DNA from: Oryzias latipes
Lineage: Eukaryota; Chordata; Actinopteri; Beloniformes; Adrianichthyidae
NCBI RefSeq assembly: GCF_002234675.1
Contig: NC_019880.2
Span: forward strand, 13,195,756 to 13,259,755
Reading direction: 5' to 3'
DNA: 64,000 bases
Shown here: in pieces, positions 28,001-40,200 of the stretch
Position numbering within the stretch: position 1 is the first letter of the stretch
How the letters are laid out: the number at the start of each line of letters is the position of its first letter
Made by a program: the position numbers and the translations under genes
Notes under the pieces: model-generated
Database searches by the model: none
What the model was told of the DNA's origin: nothing
Seen by the model: only the letters and a program-made list of their open reading frames with translations

Positions 28001-31000
28001 TCGTGTGGAGACAACCATGTGGTGGTGTTGACCCGGGATAAGGACATCTACTCATGGGGCTGCGGAGAATACGGTACATCTAACTGCTGCTTTGAACTTC
28101 AGTGTTGCCGGTTTTATCAGGTTCAGCCACCAGATGGCGACAGCAAGTCAATGTTAGAAAGTTAGATGAAGTTTTAGGAACATTTTTGGCAAATCAAATA
28201 TTTTGAATTAAAATGAAAATTCTTGTCGATTTGAAATGCTTTCTCCTGTCTTTTGGTTTCAGGGCGTCTTGGTCTGGAGAGTGAGGACGAATTTTCCTCT
28301 CCGATGCAAGTAAGTCTTAATTTTTTGCTTTACAGGTTTGTAAAGCAAAAAACAGCTGTTTTTTTGAAGAGTTTTGTCCATCCTCTCTCATCTTTGCATT
28401 TACTAATGTATCTCTTTTGTCCTGCTACAGATGTCCAGTGACTTTGCTCACTTGCCTTCTGAACCCCAATTTCTGCAATGAATAACTTTTGTGTTGTTGT
28501 TTTTTCCCTATAAAGGACATTTCAGGAGTTTTGTGTTGGTTTATATGCTTCTTCTTCTTCTTTTATTTTTCAATAATTGATTCATTATTTTTGTTTCCTT
28601 TCCTCTCGGTCCTTAAGCGGTCATAGTAGATCGTCGCTGTTACTAAGTCAGGTTCTGCAGGACGTTTTGCTCCACACTGTCCTCTTCTGCTCGCTCAGTT
28701 TTAGGATCAAACCAAAAAGGTTTAGGTTCAATCTGTTGGTGACATATTTTGGCCAATACTAACAAATAAGGACCAAACTGGCCTTATTGAAATAATCTGG
28801 AATGAATTGGATCATAATTAATGAAACTCCTGATTATTTATGTCTTTTTTGGTATATCTTTTATGCAAAATTGGTTGTCAACTGAAAATCAACTGAACTG
28901 CTTTCTTTGGGATATTAGGTCTGGGATTAGACTGCTGCCACCCAACCAAGATCTGGATAAGCAGAACTGGATCGATGGATTCAACCATCAAAGGAAGATA
29001 TTGCTCTCTGCATGTCTGACATCCTGTGGTTTTTTTTTTGTCTTTTGAGGTAAAGGTTCCTATAGGTGCCAGTATTTCCTCCGTCTCATGTGGCAGCGAT
29101 AGCACCTTCTTCTTGACAGAGTCTGGGAAAGTGCTAGCGTGCGGAAACAACGAGTTCAACAAACTGGGGTTAAATCAGGGCATCTCTGGAATCAAGAATC
29201 ATCCCGGAGAGGTATGAATCTGTGTTAAAAGTGCTTTTAATATATGATGTTGAAGCTTTATAATCAACTCAGTTTTTTTTGTTTTTTGGCTTCACTTATC
29301 AGGGTTACCAAGGGATACCGTACACCACCGCAATGACCCTGGTGAAACAGCTGTCACGCTTCAAGATCCAGTCCATTTCTCCAGGGAAGACTCACACTGC
29401 TGCTATTGATGGTAGACAAAAAGGACTTCAATTTGTTTGTTTTACAGTACAACAAATGGAAGCTTTGAAAATAGCAGTCATTTTTGTGTGTTTTTATTTT
29501 CTGACTTTGCAGAACGAGGTCGTCTGATCACGTTTGGTTGCAACAAATTTGGACAGCTGGGTGTGAAAGACTTCAAGAAGCACGCTGGTGTCCAAGTCCT
29601 TGTCGGTCCATTTGGAGGCAAGACGGTGACCAAAGTGGCTTGTGGAGATGGATTCACCATCGCTGCTACAGAAGGTGAAATATCCTGAAAAAGAGTCACA
29701 GTTTTTATGAGACCCTCAGTTTCTTTTTAACTTTTAACCGGAAACCAGTCACCCTTTTATTTGTCAAAACTGTTATGAAAATGAAGGAAAAATAAACAAA
29801 CTTTAGATTCAATCTGTTTGTTTCGAATCTTAGTGTTTTAATGTGCAGAAAAGGAAAACGTTTGAGTAAAGTGAAATCTTCAATTCTGCAGAGAATTCAA
29901 TTCCTTTAAACAAAGATATTTCTTAAAGTTTAATTTAAAGTTCTGTGGCAGCTGCCACTTTCAGCAGGTTTTTCATACAGTGTTTTCTTTTCCCTTCAGA
30001 CAATCAGATCTTCGCATGGGGAAATGCAGGAAATGGGAGGCTAGGAATGCCTCCTGATAAGGGCTTTGGTTCAGAGGTTTGCCCCGCCCTGCCCAGGCCC
30101 ATTTTTGGTTCCCTCCATCATGTACCCGACCTCTCGTGCCGCGGCTGGCACACTATTATTATCATGGGTGAGTGCTCAAAAACCTTTGAGAGACGCATGA
30201 GAAAAGCAAAATAACAATGCAATGAATACTTTTTTTTCCCCTTTAACTTAAAGAAAAAGTCCTCAACTCCAAGACCATCCGCTCAAACAGCAGTGGACTC
30301 TCAATTGGTAATTTATTTTATTTAATATTTATTTGAAGAGGGGCACATTTATGAACATTTCTGTAAATGTGTCAGTGTTACCTGCAAAGCTCATTTTCAA
30401 CTGCTGTCCCTAGGCAAAGTGTAGGAAATGGGGGGAAAAAATACAATTTCCTATTAATGTTTGTGTGAAAATGAGAAAATAGCTTGACGTAATGTGTTAT
30501 CCTGTGATATAGCTCATTGTGTTCAACTGTTCTGCTATTTGAATCACATGGCAGCTGCTCTGGTCCAGATGTGGAGTTTGTAACTGAGCAGAAGAGTGAA
30601 GGATTTAAAATTTAATTTGAGGGATTGGAGGAAACTGCTAATCTGTAATCCCAAGAGAATCCTCCCAAAAAGATTGAATGAGCAGCAGGGCCATTGATGG
30701 AAAAGTTTGTTAATGTTCAAATAAGACACATTAGACCACCTTTTCTTTGTGACTAACTGATTAATTATTTACAACAAAAAGCAAAAAGAAGTGAAATTTG
30801 ATTTTGTGGACATGAAACAGGCTTCGGCCATGACGGATCGACATCAACCGTTGATCTGGACTTGGATCCCGGATCGGAGACCGAATGTCGTGGCAGGAGT
30901 CTTGGAGGCACGCGAGAGGTTAACGTTGACGGATGCTCGATGGAGGCCCCAGTGATGTCGGCTGCAAACCAGACTGGAGACAGCTCCTGTCCGCTGTGGC

Positions 31001-32045
31001 TTCAAAAGGTTTGCTTATATGGTTTAAAGTCCAACTCTGATCATCCTTTGAACTGTTTTAAAACTGTTCCCAGTGGTCTTTTTATTAGGATCACGCCATT
31101 TTTCTGCAAAATAAAAAAAAAATGTGTTGTTTTCTAGGACATAAACATTTAATTTTGAGTTTAATTTTCTTTATGTGTATCCTCCATCGTCATCACAAGA
31201 ACATGTAAGAAACACCAAAAGCACAATTTTCATCGTCTTTAAGAGTGTAGCAAGATCTCTGACAACAGAAAGCCCTGAATGTGTGAGCACTCTAACAGAT
31301 ATTCACTAATCCAATAGGAGCTTGAAGATGCAGAGTTCATCCCAATGCCAGATACGTGCGACAACGACCAGCTGCCTTCTGTCTCCGAGAGCTTTACTCG
31401 GCCATATGAGGATCTGAAAGAGCTCAAGGCAGCAGCAGATGCTGTCAGCACCGCAAAAGGCCTTTCGGTAATGCCTGATGGGAGACAGCATATCGAGAGA
31501 CAAGTGATGCTTCCGTAGCAGTGACTGTAATCCATGTCGTGACTGATGCTGCTCTGCAGGCCACACGGATGAGCTTTGATACAGTCAACGGTCTGGATGG
31601 AGGGGATGTCTGCAGAAAGGGGGAGTCTGGTGCTTGCTGTAAAGCAAGTAGAGAGGTGGCTCAGGTATCGCAGTTAATCACATCCGGGCAAATCCGCCCT
31701 ACGCGTGTCAGAGATGTAGTGATGACCCAACTTTCTTTTGTAGTTGCAAGAAATGCTTGCCCATCAAGAGAGGAGAATTCAGATGCTGGAAAAGCAGGTA
31801 TTTTCTAATACTTTTACAAACACTCTTTCTTGCTGGGATACCAAGCATGTTTTCGTTTCCTTTGGTATCTGAAGGTCAGTGAACAGAAAAAGGAGAATGA
31901 GAAGCTTTGGGCAGCCATCAACCGCACCGCTGTGCAGGAAAGGGGTCTTAACAGCGACAGAAACTGCCTCTCTGCTCCTGGGGGAGGCGGAAGAAGAGGG
32001 GAACTCACGAATCACGGAGGCCGATCTGCCGGGGCAAGCGTGTGA
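25023..32045 (+). CDS. nek9: Serine/threonine kinase Nek9 (NIMA-related kinase 9)
   Basis: 23 coding exons join in frame to 953 residues: 25023-25208, 25703-25880, 25951-26006, 26090-26160, 26244-26349, 26458-26589, 26677-26787, 26863-26927, 27273-27323, 27393-27582, 27661-27805, 27873-28073, 28263-28309, 29050-29211, 29303-29411, 29513-29674, 30000-30167, 30254-30307, 30821-31008, 31318-31467, 31560-31664, 31744-31797 and 31875-32045. The N-terminal kinase domain shows [13 protein letters not shown], the lysine in [16 protein letters not shown] and DYG in place of DFG (as in human NEK9). Seven-blade RCC1-type repeats follow (for example [39 protein letters not shown]), then a C-terminal region with coiled-coil character. 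Nek9 acts in mitosis upstream of Nek6/Nek7, in spindle assembly and centrosome separation. The predicted C terminus is shorter than the human one (979 residues) and lacks its LC8-binding motif. AATAAA lies at 32180-32185. Confidence 0.95.
31022..31165 (+). repeat. Dispersed repeat family A, copy 4 (nek9 intron)
   Basis: TTAAAGTCCAACTCTGATCA then CCCAGTGGTCTTTTTATTAGG, truncated after about 140 bp. It lies in the intron between nek9 exons 19 and 20. Confidence 0.65.
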
Positions 32046-32199
32046 CCTTTGACCTGCGAGATGCTTGAGGGAGAAAAGAGGTGTCCGCAAAGATGCATTC
32101 ATAAGATTCGAAAACATTTCAGGCGTCTTTGTTTTTCCTCTGACTGCAGCTGACTGAGAGTGTTAGATGCATTTAGGAAAATAAAAGCACGAGAAAGAG

Positions 32200-33900
32200 A
32201 ATCTGATCAGTGTTATCCCGCAGTGTAAATCTTTCCATTAAATGTTTTTTTTTTAACACACTTGATGTTTTTATCATTTTACACAGAAGGCCTCAATTTT
32301 AGTATTTTAAAAATGCGAAGAAAAAGAAACTTTATGAAGTTGTGTCACCTGTGTGTTTGATTTCTTTCCCACATTTGTTTAACATTTTGGGATTAGCTAT
32401 GCAAAAAAAATATGCAACTTTGCATAATTTCTAAATGCACCTGTTGTACTATAAACAACTGTGTAAAACACAAAACTACTGATATATTTTTGAAACAGTT
32501 GCTTTTCTTCTGTGCCTTAATTTTCCCTCCAAAGATCTTGAAATAGTAGTACTTTAAAAGTTTCCATAATGCGTGTGAACACAAGAATAAAAAATAAAAA
32601 AAGCTTTCTTTGCAAGTATAACATTTTGGTTTTAATATTTTCTTTTGAAATGTTTTAGTTGTTGGTACTTTCTGTGATATTTTGGTGCATTTTTTTTTTT
32701 TTTTTGATGTTTGTTTTTTTGGATGTTTTTATTGGTTTGGGTGTGTATGCACTGCATATTTACCACCCTGTATTGTTCGAAAGCTTGTTTTCCTTCTAAA
32801 GATGTTTTCAAGAGTTTTAGCCGTCTAAAAAATGCTGTCAAACTTTATGTGTACCAACGAAAAAGAAAAAAGTATTAATAAATAGATAATTAGAGGAGGA
32901 AAGGTTGATTTGATTATGAAAACTGTTTTTTTTTTGAAAAGTGCTTATCCAGTTTTTTATATATTTTTTGTAAATGTTTTATCATATTTATAAAAAGATT
33001 GTAAATCTCAACCTCCTGTTAAAAACTGAATTCATAAATGTAGAAGGAATGACTTTCAAAACAGACATTTTCTATGCTTGTTTTTAAAGCATTGAAGGCC
33101 TTCACTAAACCTCTGCAAGCTTGCCGTACATTAAAAAGCCAATTTAAAAATGACATTCCACTGGTTTGTTTTTTGAAAGTACTACTTATCATTGTCAACC
33201 ATAATTTGCAACTAAAGACAATGTTTTCTATCATTCAAATGTTCTTACTTTGCTCTGTAAAGGTATAAGGTCTACTTTTGTCTTTCCTAACCTCAAATCT
33301 TTTTTTCATTTTCTTGCCTGATCTCTGATTTGTTTATTATTTTACAGAAGAGTGGAATCAAGCGTTCTTACATTTACCAGCATGCTTCTTTGTTTTGTCT
33401 CCAGTGGTCAGAAAGATAAGACTGTTAAAGTTTCTGCTCGTTCAGTCGGTTCTTTGTTTTGCCTCCATTTTCCATAACCTGCAATTTTGTCAGTTTTCCT
33501 AACTTGTCTGAGCTGTTCCTATAGAAAAATGCTTCTGTTTCTCTTGTCTTTTTTAAACCATCTATTGAGCAGGTTGAGCTTTTCTTCTTTTGTCTTTGCC
33601 ACAGCCTATCATTTGCCTCTAACATTGTATTTTTCCCCAAAACACACTACTGAAAAACATATGAATAATATTTGTAATCCAGACAGATTGCATGTTGTAA
33701 TCATAATAATATTGAAACAAATGCAATTTATCATGTATAACTAAAAAGTGGTGGCCCATTATGTCCAGATCAAAGGGGTGGCTTAATCTATAATATTCAC
33801 TGGCTCATCTTATGTCTCTCCCCCTTATCTTTTTTTTTCTTTCAACTGTCCCTTCCATTGTTAGCACGAGGAGGGGGGGTCTCGTTGTCATTGAATATAA
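32200..33900. other. nek9-acyp1 spacer without recognisable gene
   Basis: AT-rich, with several T runs and pyrimidine-rich stretches. I found no exon. ZC2HC1C, which lies between ACYP1 and NEK9 in human, is not seen here. Confidence 0.5.
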
Positions 33901-33904
33901 AACA

Positions 33905-34100
33905 TATCAGAATTACTTTATTGATCCCACACTTGGGAAATGTGTTCGTTACCATAGCCAATGACAGCATTGTAAACATAAGAAAGAAAAAAGAATGAGA
34001 ATAATATTTTTAAAAAAATGTAACATAAATATATTTCATATTTCATCTTAAACATATTTCATCTTTCACTTTTAACTCCCAATTATATAAATATTTGTAT
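33905..34100. repeat. LINE-tail-like repeat
   Basis: The words TTACTTTATTGATCCCACAC and TTGGGAAATGTG resemble the 3' end of teleost Rex/RTE-type LINEs (usual form TTTATTGATCCC..GGGGAAAT). The rest is too diverged to place. A similar short motif, AATGCTTTATTGTCACC, lies at about 34950. Confidence 0.35.
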
Positions 34101-34250
34101 GCCTAGAATTATTAAAATAGACAAACAAAAAAACTGATGAAAGCACATTTTATTGTATCCTGACTCCAACATGGTTGAATCCTAAAAAAAAAAAAAAAAA
34201 ACATGGTTGAATCCATCTTTTAAACAAGAACCTCACTGTCGCGCTACGTG

Positions 34251-34356
34251 ATTGGTCGGGGTATTGTGTCATTTCCGGGTAAAGTGTTCGTCATTTCCTG
34301 AAGCTGCATCCCCGTATGTTTTGAATTCAACATCTTTTCACTGGTTTCTTGAGAAG
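34251..34356 (+). promoter_or_regulatory. acyp1 promoter with inverted CCAAT box and probable non-coding exon 1
   Basis: ATTGG at 34251-34255 is an inverted CCAAT box in a short CpG-bearing stretch. A donor-like GAGAAG/GTAAAC at 34356 followed by an acceptor (CTCTCTTTTGTAG) at 34582 suggests a 5' untranslated exon ahead of the ATG exon. The transcription start is not determined. Confidence 0.4.
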
Positions 34357-34589
34357 GTAAACTACATTGCCACGTTCGTAGTACCAATGCAGTTACCTTA
34401 CATAATCGTTGCGAAAATAGCCATATTTTTTTCTTTGAATGTTTTAATTTTTAAGCCACTAAAAGCTCAAAGGTAAAGTAATTGTCTTGGCATTGCTAAG
34501 CAAGCAAGTTGTGTTTGATGGATTTCATGATATTCCAAAATCAATGTTCAGAACCGATTGCGCTGCTTTCTCTCTTTTGTAGATCCATT

Positions 34590-35979
34590 ATGTCTGATGA
34601 AGAGCTTATTTCTGTGGATTATGAAATATCTGGCCGAGTACAAGGAGTGTTTTTTCGCAAATATACTCAAGTGAGTTTGTTATTGAATTCAAACTAGCTT
34701 ATGGTTGTATTTCAAAAACACAACAATTACCTACAACAATATGCATAGTATGTTTTGTTAGTAGACTTGCTGTTTGTCATCTGACATTTTTCCCCATCTC
34801 TATAACCTACTGCAAGCTTGGACATGACGTTCAACAGTTCCTTCAAATTAATAAATTATGGCCTCATATTTTAAATTAAATTAACCATTTGTACCCCCAA
34901 ATTAGTAGTAAAAGTAGTGCTTCATGGCTACAAATAGAAAAGAATAGAATGGAATGCTTTATTGTCACCATATACCAGTATGATGCCATTAACCCTTGTG
35001 CTATCTTAGATGACCCCACCCTTACATTGATGTGTTCTCCTACCATGACAAAGGTAGATAATGGTGGAAAGATTTCATGTAATCCATGGACACCAGTGAG
35101 GTTCACAAATCATTAAAGAAAAAAGGTTCAGCGCATTGTCTAATGGGTCTAGATGACCCAACTCCCAATGGCAAAGTGCCTAGGATACAACAAGGGTTAC
35201 AGGTTGCCATCGTGTTTGGGTGCATCCAGTTATGAGTAAAATTAGTATTTAATGTTTTGTGGCCACAAAATTAGTATTTTGTTATGAATTACTACTACTT
35301 AGATGTGGCAACAAATTAATTTACGCACAAAGTACTAATTTGTGGCCCAAATATACTAATTTGTGCACACAAAATGCAAATTTGTGGTGAAAAAGTTCTA
35401 TGTTGCAGTCACAAAATAATAATTTGTGTGCACAAAAGCCTTACTAGTGCCCACAGAATGCTAATTTGTCCCCACAATACTTATTTGGAGTCATAAATTC
35501 ATAATTTGAAGGAACAATTTGTTTGGGGTTTTTATGTTGTGTCCAGGGCTCTGTAACCTACTGTGAGTAAAGCATTGTTTTTTAAGACACTTATTGTCAA
35601 AGTGTCATCAATTTGTAACAAATGATTTCTGTTTCTGTATTAATTTATCGAGTCTACATTCTAACATTTCAGTATGCACAGATAATGACGTAGCTTGATT
35701 GATTTTCTATGTTGCTTCTTGCACAGCTTCTAAAATACTATAAAAGCTCTTTTTGTTTTCCAGGCTGAGGGGAAGAAACTTGGCTTAGTCGGCTGGGTTC
35801 AAAACACCGGTGCAGGAACGGTCCAGGGGCAGCTGCAAGGTCCCTGCAGCAAAGTGAAGGAAATGCAAGAGTGGTTGAAATCCACTGGCAGCCCTAAGTC
35901 ACGCATAACCAAAGCAGAATTCAGCAATGAAAAAACAATTGATAGCTTAGAACACTCCTCTTTCAACATAGTGAAATGA
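34590..35979 (+). CDS. acyp1: Acylphosphatase 1
   Basis: Two coding exons, 34590-34670 and 35764-35979, give 98 residues, the usual length of the family. The acylphosphatase signature is in exon 1 (ISGRVQGVFFRKYT, with the catalytic arginine in VFFRK) and exon 2 (GWVQNT with the catalytic asparagine, then GTVQGQLQG). The enzyme hydrolyses acyl phosphates such as 1,3-bisphosphoglycerate in the cytosol. The ATG at 34590 follows an acceptor 6 bases upstream, and the mature start MSDEELISVDYEI fits the family. The stop codon lies within a perfect 17-bp hairpin. AATAAA is at 36066-36071. The intron carries one copy of a MITE whose inverted sister copy lies downstream of the gene. Confidence 0.93.
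34991..35198 (+). repeat. MITE family B, copy 1 (acyp1 intron)
   Basis: About 208 bp with terminal inverted repeats AACCCTTGTGCTATC and a matching inverse near the right end. The interior has CCACCCTTACATTGA, CATGTAATCCATGGACACC and GTCTAGATGACCCAACT. TTAA overlaps the left end. Other copies are at 36762-36972 (inverted) and 60029-60236. Confidence 0.8.
35235..35525. repeat. Degenerate short-period repeat
   Basis: The word ACTAATTTGTG and relatives (GCTAATTTGTC, CAAATTTGTGG, AATAATTTGTGTGC) recur about ten times at irregular 25-35-bp spacing. No coding sense. It directly follows MITE family B copy 1 in the acyp1 intron. Confidence 0.6.
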
Positions 35980-36002
35980 AATAGGTTCATTTCACTATGT
36001 TG
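35964..36002 (+). promoter_or_regulatory. Perfect hairpin over the acyp1 stop codon
   Basis: The arms CAACATAGTGAAATGAA (35964-35980) and TTCATTTCACTATGTTG (35986-36002) are exact complements around a 5-base loop. The left arm contains the last codons and the TGA. In the mRNA this gives a 17-bp stem at the end of translation. Confidence 0.8.
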
Positions 36003-36761
36003 TTAATCTTAAAATGCATTACATATTTATTTAGTTTTTAAAAATAATGTTATTTAAATGGTTGTAATAAAACAACCTTATTGAGCTCCATATGTGTAAT
36101 ACTAATGCTGGCACTCCTTAATATCCTATTAAGAAAATCATTTGGTAACAACCTTTACCTGGACTGCCAATAATAAATAAATTGAAATGAATTTAAACTG
36201 GTTTTTCTGGTGTTTGTATTTCCACTGATATAGAGAAAAAGAAAATCTAAACTTTATTTTAAAAGGTGCTCCATTTTAAAGGTTAAACACTGTGAATGGG
36301 ATGTAAAAATAAATTGTCTCAAGTAAATGCAGTCAGTAAAGGATGACGTTAAAAAAGATATCTGTGAGAATAAAATCAGACTCACACAACATACATGGGC
36401 AAATTTTTCATTTTATTTTTGTAAGAATATTTTTTTTATTTAGGCCAGGTCACAAGTTTGTAGTTGTCTAAACATAATTTAAACTAAATCTGTTTCAACG
36501 TTTAAAAAGTTGAATTTTTGAAGTAGCCTCACCCACCTAAATATATTTCTCCCTGTTTTTATATTAATCACATCATGACCAAATAAATTGTGCTGCACCT
36601 ACCAATAAAAAAAAAATAAGAGTTTTTATCAGGCTTTCTTCAAGATCCTAGTAATTTTGAATATTCTTTGAATATTATGGCATTTTGTTCATATTTTTGG
36701 ATTCTAGAAAACAAGATAATACTTATAAAGGATAACTTCACTCTGTTCTGGGAACTTTTTT

Positions 36762-36972
36762 AACCTTTGTGCTATCCTAGGCACTTTAACATCGGGAGTT
36801 GGGTCATCTAGACCCACTAGAAAGTGCTTTGAACCTTTTTTCTTAAATGATTTGTGAACTTCACTGGTGTCCATGGATTACATGAAATATTTCCACCTTT
36901 AACCACCTTTGTCATGGTAGGGAGAACACGTCAATGTAAGGGTGGGGTAATCTAAGATAGCACAAGGGCTAA
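36762..36972 (-). repeat. MITE family B, copy 2
   Basis: Inverted relative to copy 1, about 800 bp past the acyp1 stop and 300 bp before the mlh3 start. Its terminal words are AACCTTTGTGCTATCCTAGG and the inverse. Confidence 0.8.
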
Positions 36973-37267
36973 CCGGATAGATTTGCCCGGCGACAATTCC
37001 ACCACTAACCGCTAGATGGCATTGTAGGATTTGGCTGTTAGCTAAAACCTGAGGAAAACGTTCTCATTTTTCAACACGTTGGTTGTAAACAACGACACAC
37101 TTGCTTTTGCGTTTAATTTATTTTTAAATTGACGTCATTTGCTGTTTTGAAGGCTTTTAAAAAAACGCTTTTGTAATATTTGACCTAAGAATATGTATTC
37201 TATTTTTTTTCTAGTCAATGACTTTTAGTTTTATATCAGTTGCTGACTAGTTTTATTTATAGCAGAG

Positions 37268-40200
37268 ATGAAAACAACTCAATGCTCAGAGAAGAGAAGC
37301 AGTACAATGATTAAATTGTTGCCTCCAGAAGTTCAGGGGCAGCTTCGCTCCGGCGTCGCCATCCCCTCCCTGCAGCAGTGCGTAGAGGAGCTCGTTTTGA
37401 ACAGCATAGATGCCGGGGCGACCTGCGTGGGAGTCCGAATGGACCTGGAGGCTTTTAAAGTCCAGGTGATCGACAATGGTGCCGGGATGAACACTGAGAA
37501 CATGCAGCGTGTGGGAAACAGATATCACACAAGCAAATGCGGCTCTTTGGAAGACCTGGACAACGTCAAATCGCACGGTTTCAGAGGAGAGGCCTTGGCA
37601 AGTATCGTTTCTATGGCAACGCTGGTTGAAATCTCATCCCGTTCCCGGGCGTCTGCCAAAACCCTCGTGAAGCTGTTTAAAGACGGGAGGGGCGTGGATG
37701 TATTTGAAGCAGAGACTGTTAGACCCTCTGCGGGGACAACCGTCATCGTCTGTAACTTCTTCCACAACATGCCGGTGCGGAGGAGGAGGCTGGATGCTGT
37801 GCTGGAGGGGGAACGGGTCAGGCACAGGGTGGAGGCCGTTTCCCTCATGAACCCGTCTGTGTCCTTTACCTTGAAAAATGACTCCACTGGAGCCATGATG
37901 GTACAGCTCCCAAAAGCTAAAAGCACCTATCACAGGTTCGTGCAGATCCACGGTCTCACACGAGCAGAGAAGCTGGGAGAAATCTGCTACAGCCACAAGC
38001 AGTTTGAAGCAGTCGGTTACCTTGGCAAAGAGGGACACTACAATAACAGCTTGCAATTCCTGTATGTCAATGAAAGGCTGCTGTTGAAAACAAGGATCCA
38101 CAAGCTGTTGAACCTCCTACTGCGCAGATTAAAACAAAAACCGGACCCCTCAGATGGCCCTTCTGTCATTAAAAGTCCCAAGAATAAGCAAAGCCATGAG
38201 CTTTTTGGCGTCTACATCCTCAACATTAAATGTTCTTATTCAGAATATGATATCTGTTTTGAACCAACCAAAACTCTAATAGAGTTCAGAGACTGGGATG
38301 AGGTTTTACTCTGCGTTGAAGAGGCAGTCAGAGCTTTCCTGAGGAGGGAGAACTTGATGTCAGAGTTTTCTCAGGAGGACTTGGACTGCGAGTCTTCACG
38401 AGTGTTCTGTGCCTCCAAAGCAGATCAAGAGGAGGACCAAACGAGAGCGGCACCCCCAGACATTTCCGCCACGGACTGCCACCATGGAATGAAACTTGCA
38501 TCTGAACTTGTTCATCGTAGGAGTACAGATGATGGGGTTTGCCCAGAGTCTGGTCTGACTAAGAGCAAAACTGATGAGACCGAAGAATCAGGACAAACGG
38601 GTGCATCTGAAAATGAGTCACAAACGACAACACAAATTGAGTCAGAAGACGGTGGAGTCGTTAAAAATGCAAAGATGCCAAATGTACACGAGGTTGGGTT
38701 TTCAGAAGATGTGAGGCAAAGCGTTAACTCGCCAAAACAGCTAGTTCGAAATGACTTCAACCATAAAAAGCCAACAAGGAATGTACAAGTCGCAGGCAGG
38801 CTACAACAGTCCTTAGCAAGCAACAGAAAGATCAGTTTGTCTGAATCAATTGTTCAAGATAATCAGCTAACTAACAATTTCACGTTTCCATTGCAGACGT
38901 TAGGAGGAAATAGCCAGAATAAATACTTTGCACCAAAACGCAAAATCTCTCTGAATGCACCTCAGGAAAGATCCACTCAAAATCCATGCAGAGACCCTTC
39001 TTTTGTCCCCCCCACAAAGATTTCCAGAATTTTTCCTTGTCAGAAACTGTCTGCATTTAAGGAATCCGGATCCCTTGACAAGTTTAGACAAATGTATGCC
39101 CATTCTGGTGAGATGAAACTACCTCGTCAGCATTTACAGAAAGATGCAAGAGGTCCCCAGACGTCCAGCCTTGTCTTAAATTCCTCAAGTTTGTCTGTTT
39201 GCAGCAATGATTGGAAGGAACGTACAACTGCTGAGGTGCAAGGGGATAGGGAGAAACAGAGTTCCTCCCAAAATCTGTCATGCTTTCCTGCTAGGAAAAC
39301 TCAGAATAAAGACAAATTATCTTTCTCTGCAAAACTCTCCCAGTTAAAGGAACTGAGGAAAGAAGAGGCAGAAGTTTCTCTGCACAGGCCCAGCACTATG
39401 TTGGAGAAGAAAATCTGTCTTAGCAGCTGTAATAAAGGCACAGAGGAGGAAAGCAGCAGTCAGAATCCTCAAGATACTGCAGTGCATGCTGGGTCCACCC
39501 CGCACCGCAGTACAAGTCCTCTTCAGGCCGGGGCTGAGGAGGATTCAGCATCTGGCACTTGGCTTCACCACTACAATACGTCTGTCGGAAAGACCGTTTA
39601 TATCAACAGAGTGACCGGGCTCAGCAGATATGACAACCCAGCCGAAGAAACGCAAGTCTGCTGCACATCCGACGTCACCAATATGGCAGTTAGTGTCATT
39701 TCTGAAACGGGTGAGTTCTCAAATAACCCTTCAGAGAAACCATAATATGTAAAAAAAAAAAAAAAAAAAAAAACAGTTTATGAGCAGAAAGTTGTTGTTT
39801 TTTCTTGGTGTTTGCTTTCCTGTGCTTGGAGCTGTAGGGATGGAGTACAGGTGTTATCCTTTTCAATTGGATGTAGTGTTGCCTTTCCTGCCTAAATCCA
39901 GGTCGGAGAGGCTGATTAGCTCAGGGCTTGATTGCGGAGGTACCACACTGACAGATTAGACTCTTGAAAACACACCAGATGAGGCTGATTTGGTAACATT
40001 ACATGTGTCTTCACAGATGCTGCCCCTGAAAGCTCTAACTCCCTCTCAGTAATGTATTCTAAATGGAAGAATCCTGTATTCGTCCAACCCCCTGAGGTAA
40101 ACAAACCATCTGTTTGACTTCTGTCTGTTATTATTGCTCACTTTGTGTTGATAGAATGTGTTGGGGTTTCATTTCCATGGCTTCAGTGAATTGTTGTGTC

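Noticed and set aside
28878-29162. Minus-strand open frames across nek9 exons
   Set aside because: They are antisense shadows of RCC1-repeat exons.
35235-35525. CRISPR-like regularly spaced repeats
   Set aside because: Repeat words are diverged, spacing is irregular, and the context is a vertebrate intron.
37286-39281. Minus-strand open frames across the large mlh3 exon
   Set aside because: They are antisense shadows of a long coding exon; none has its own conserved motif.
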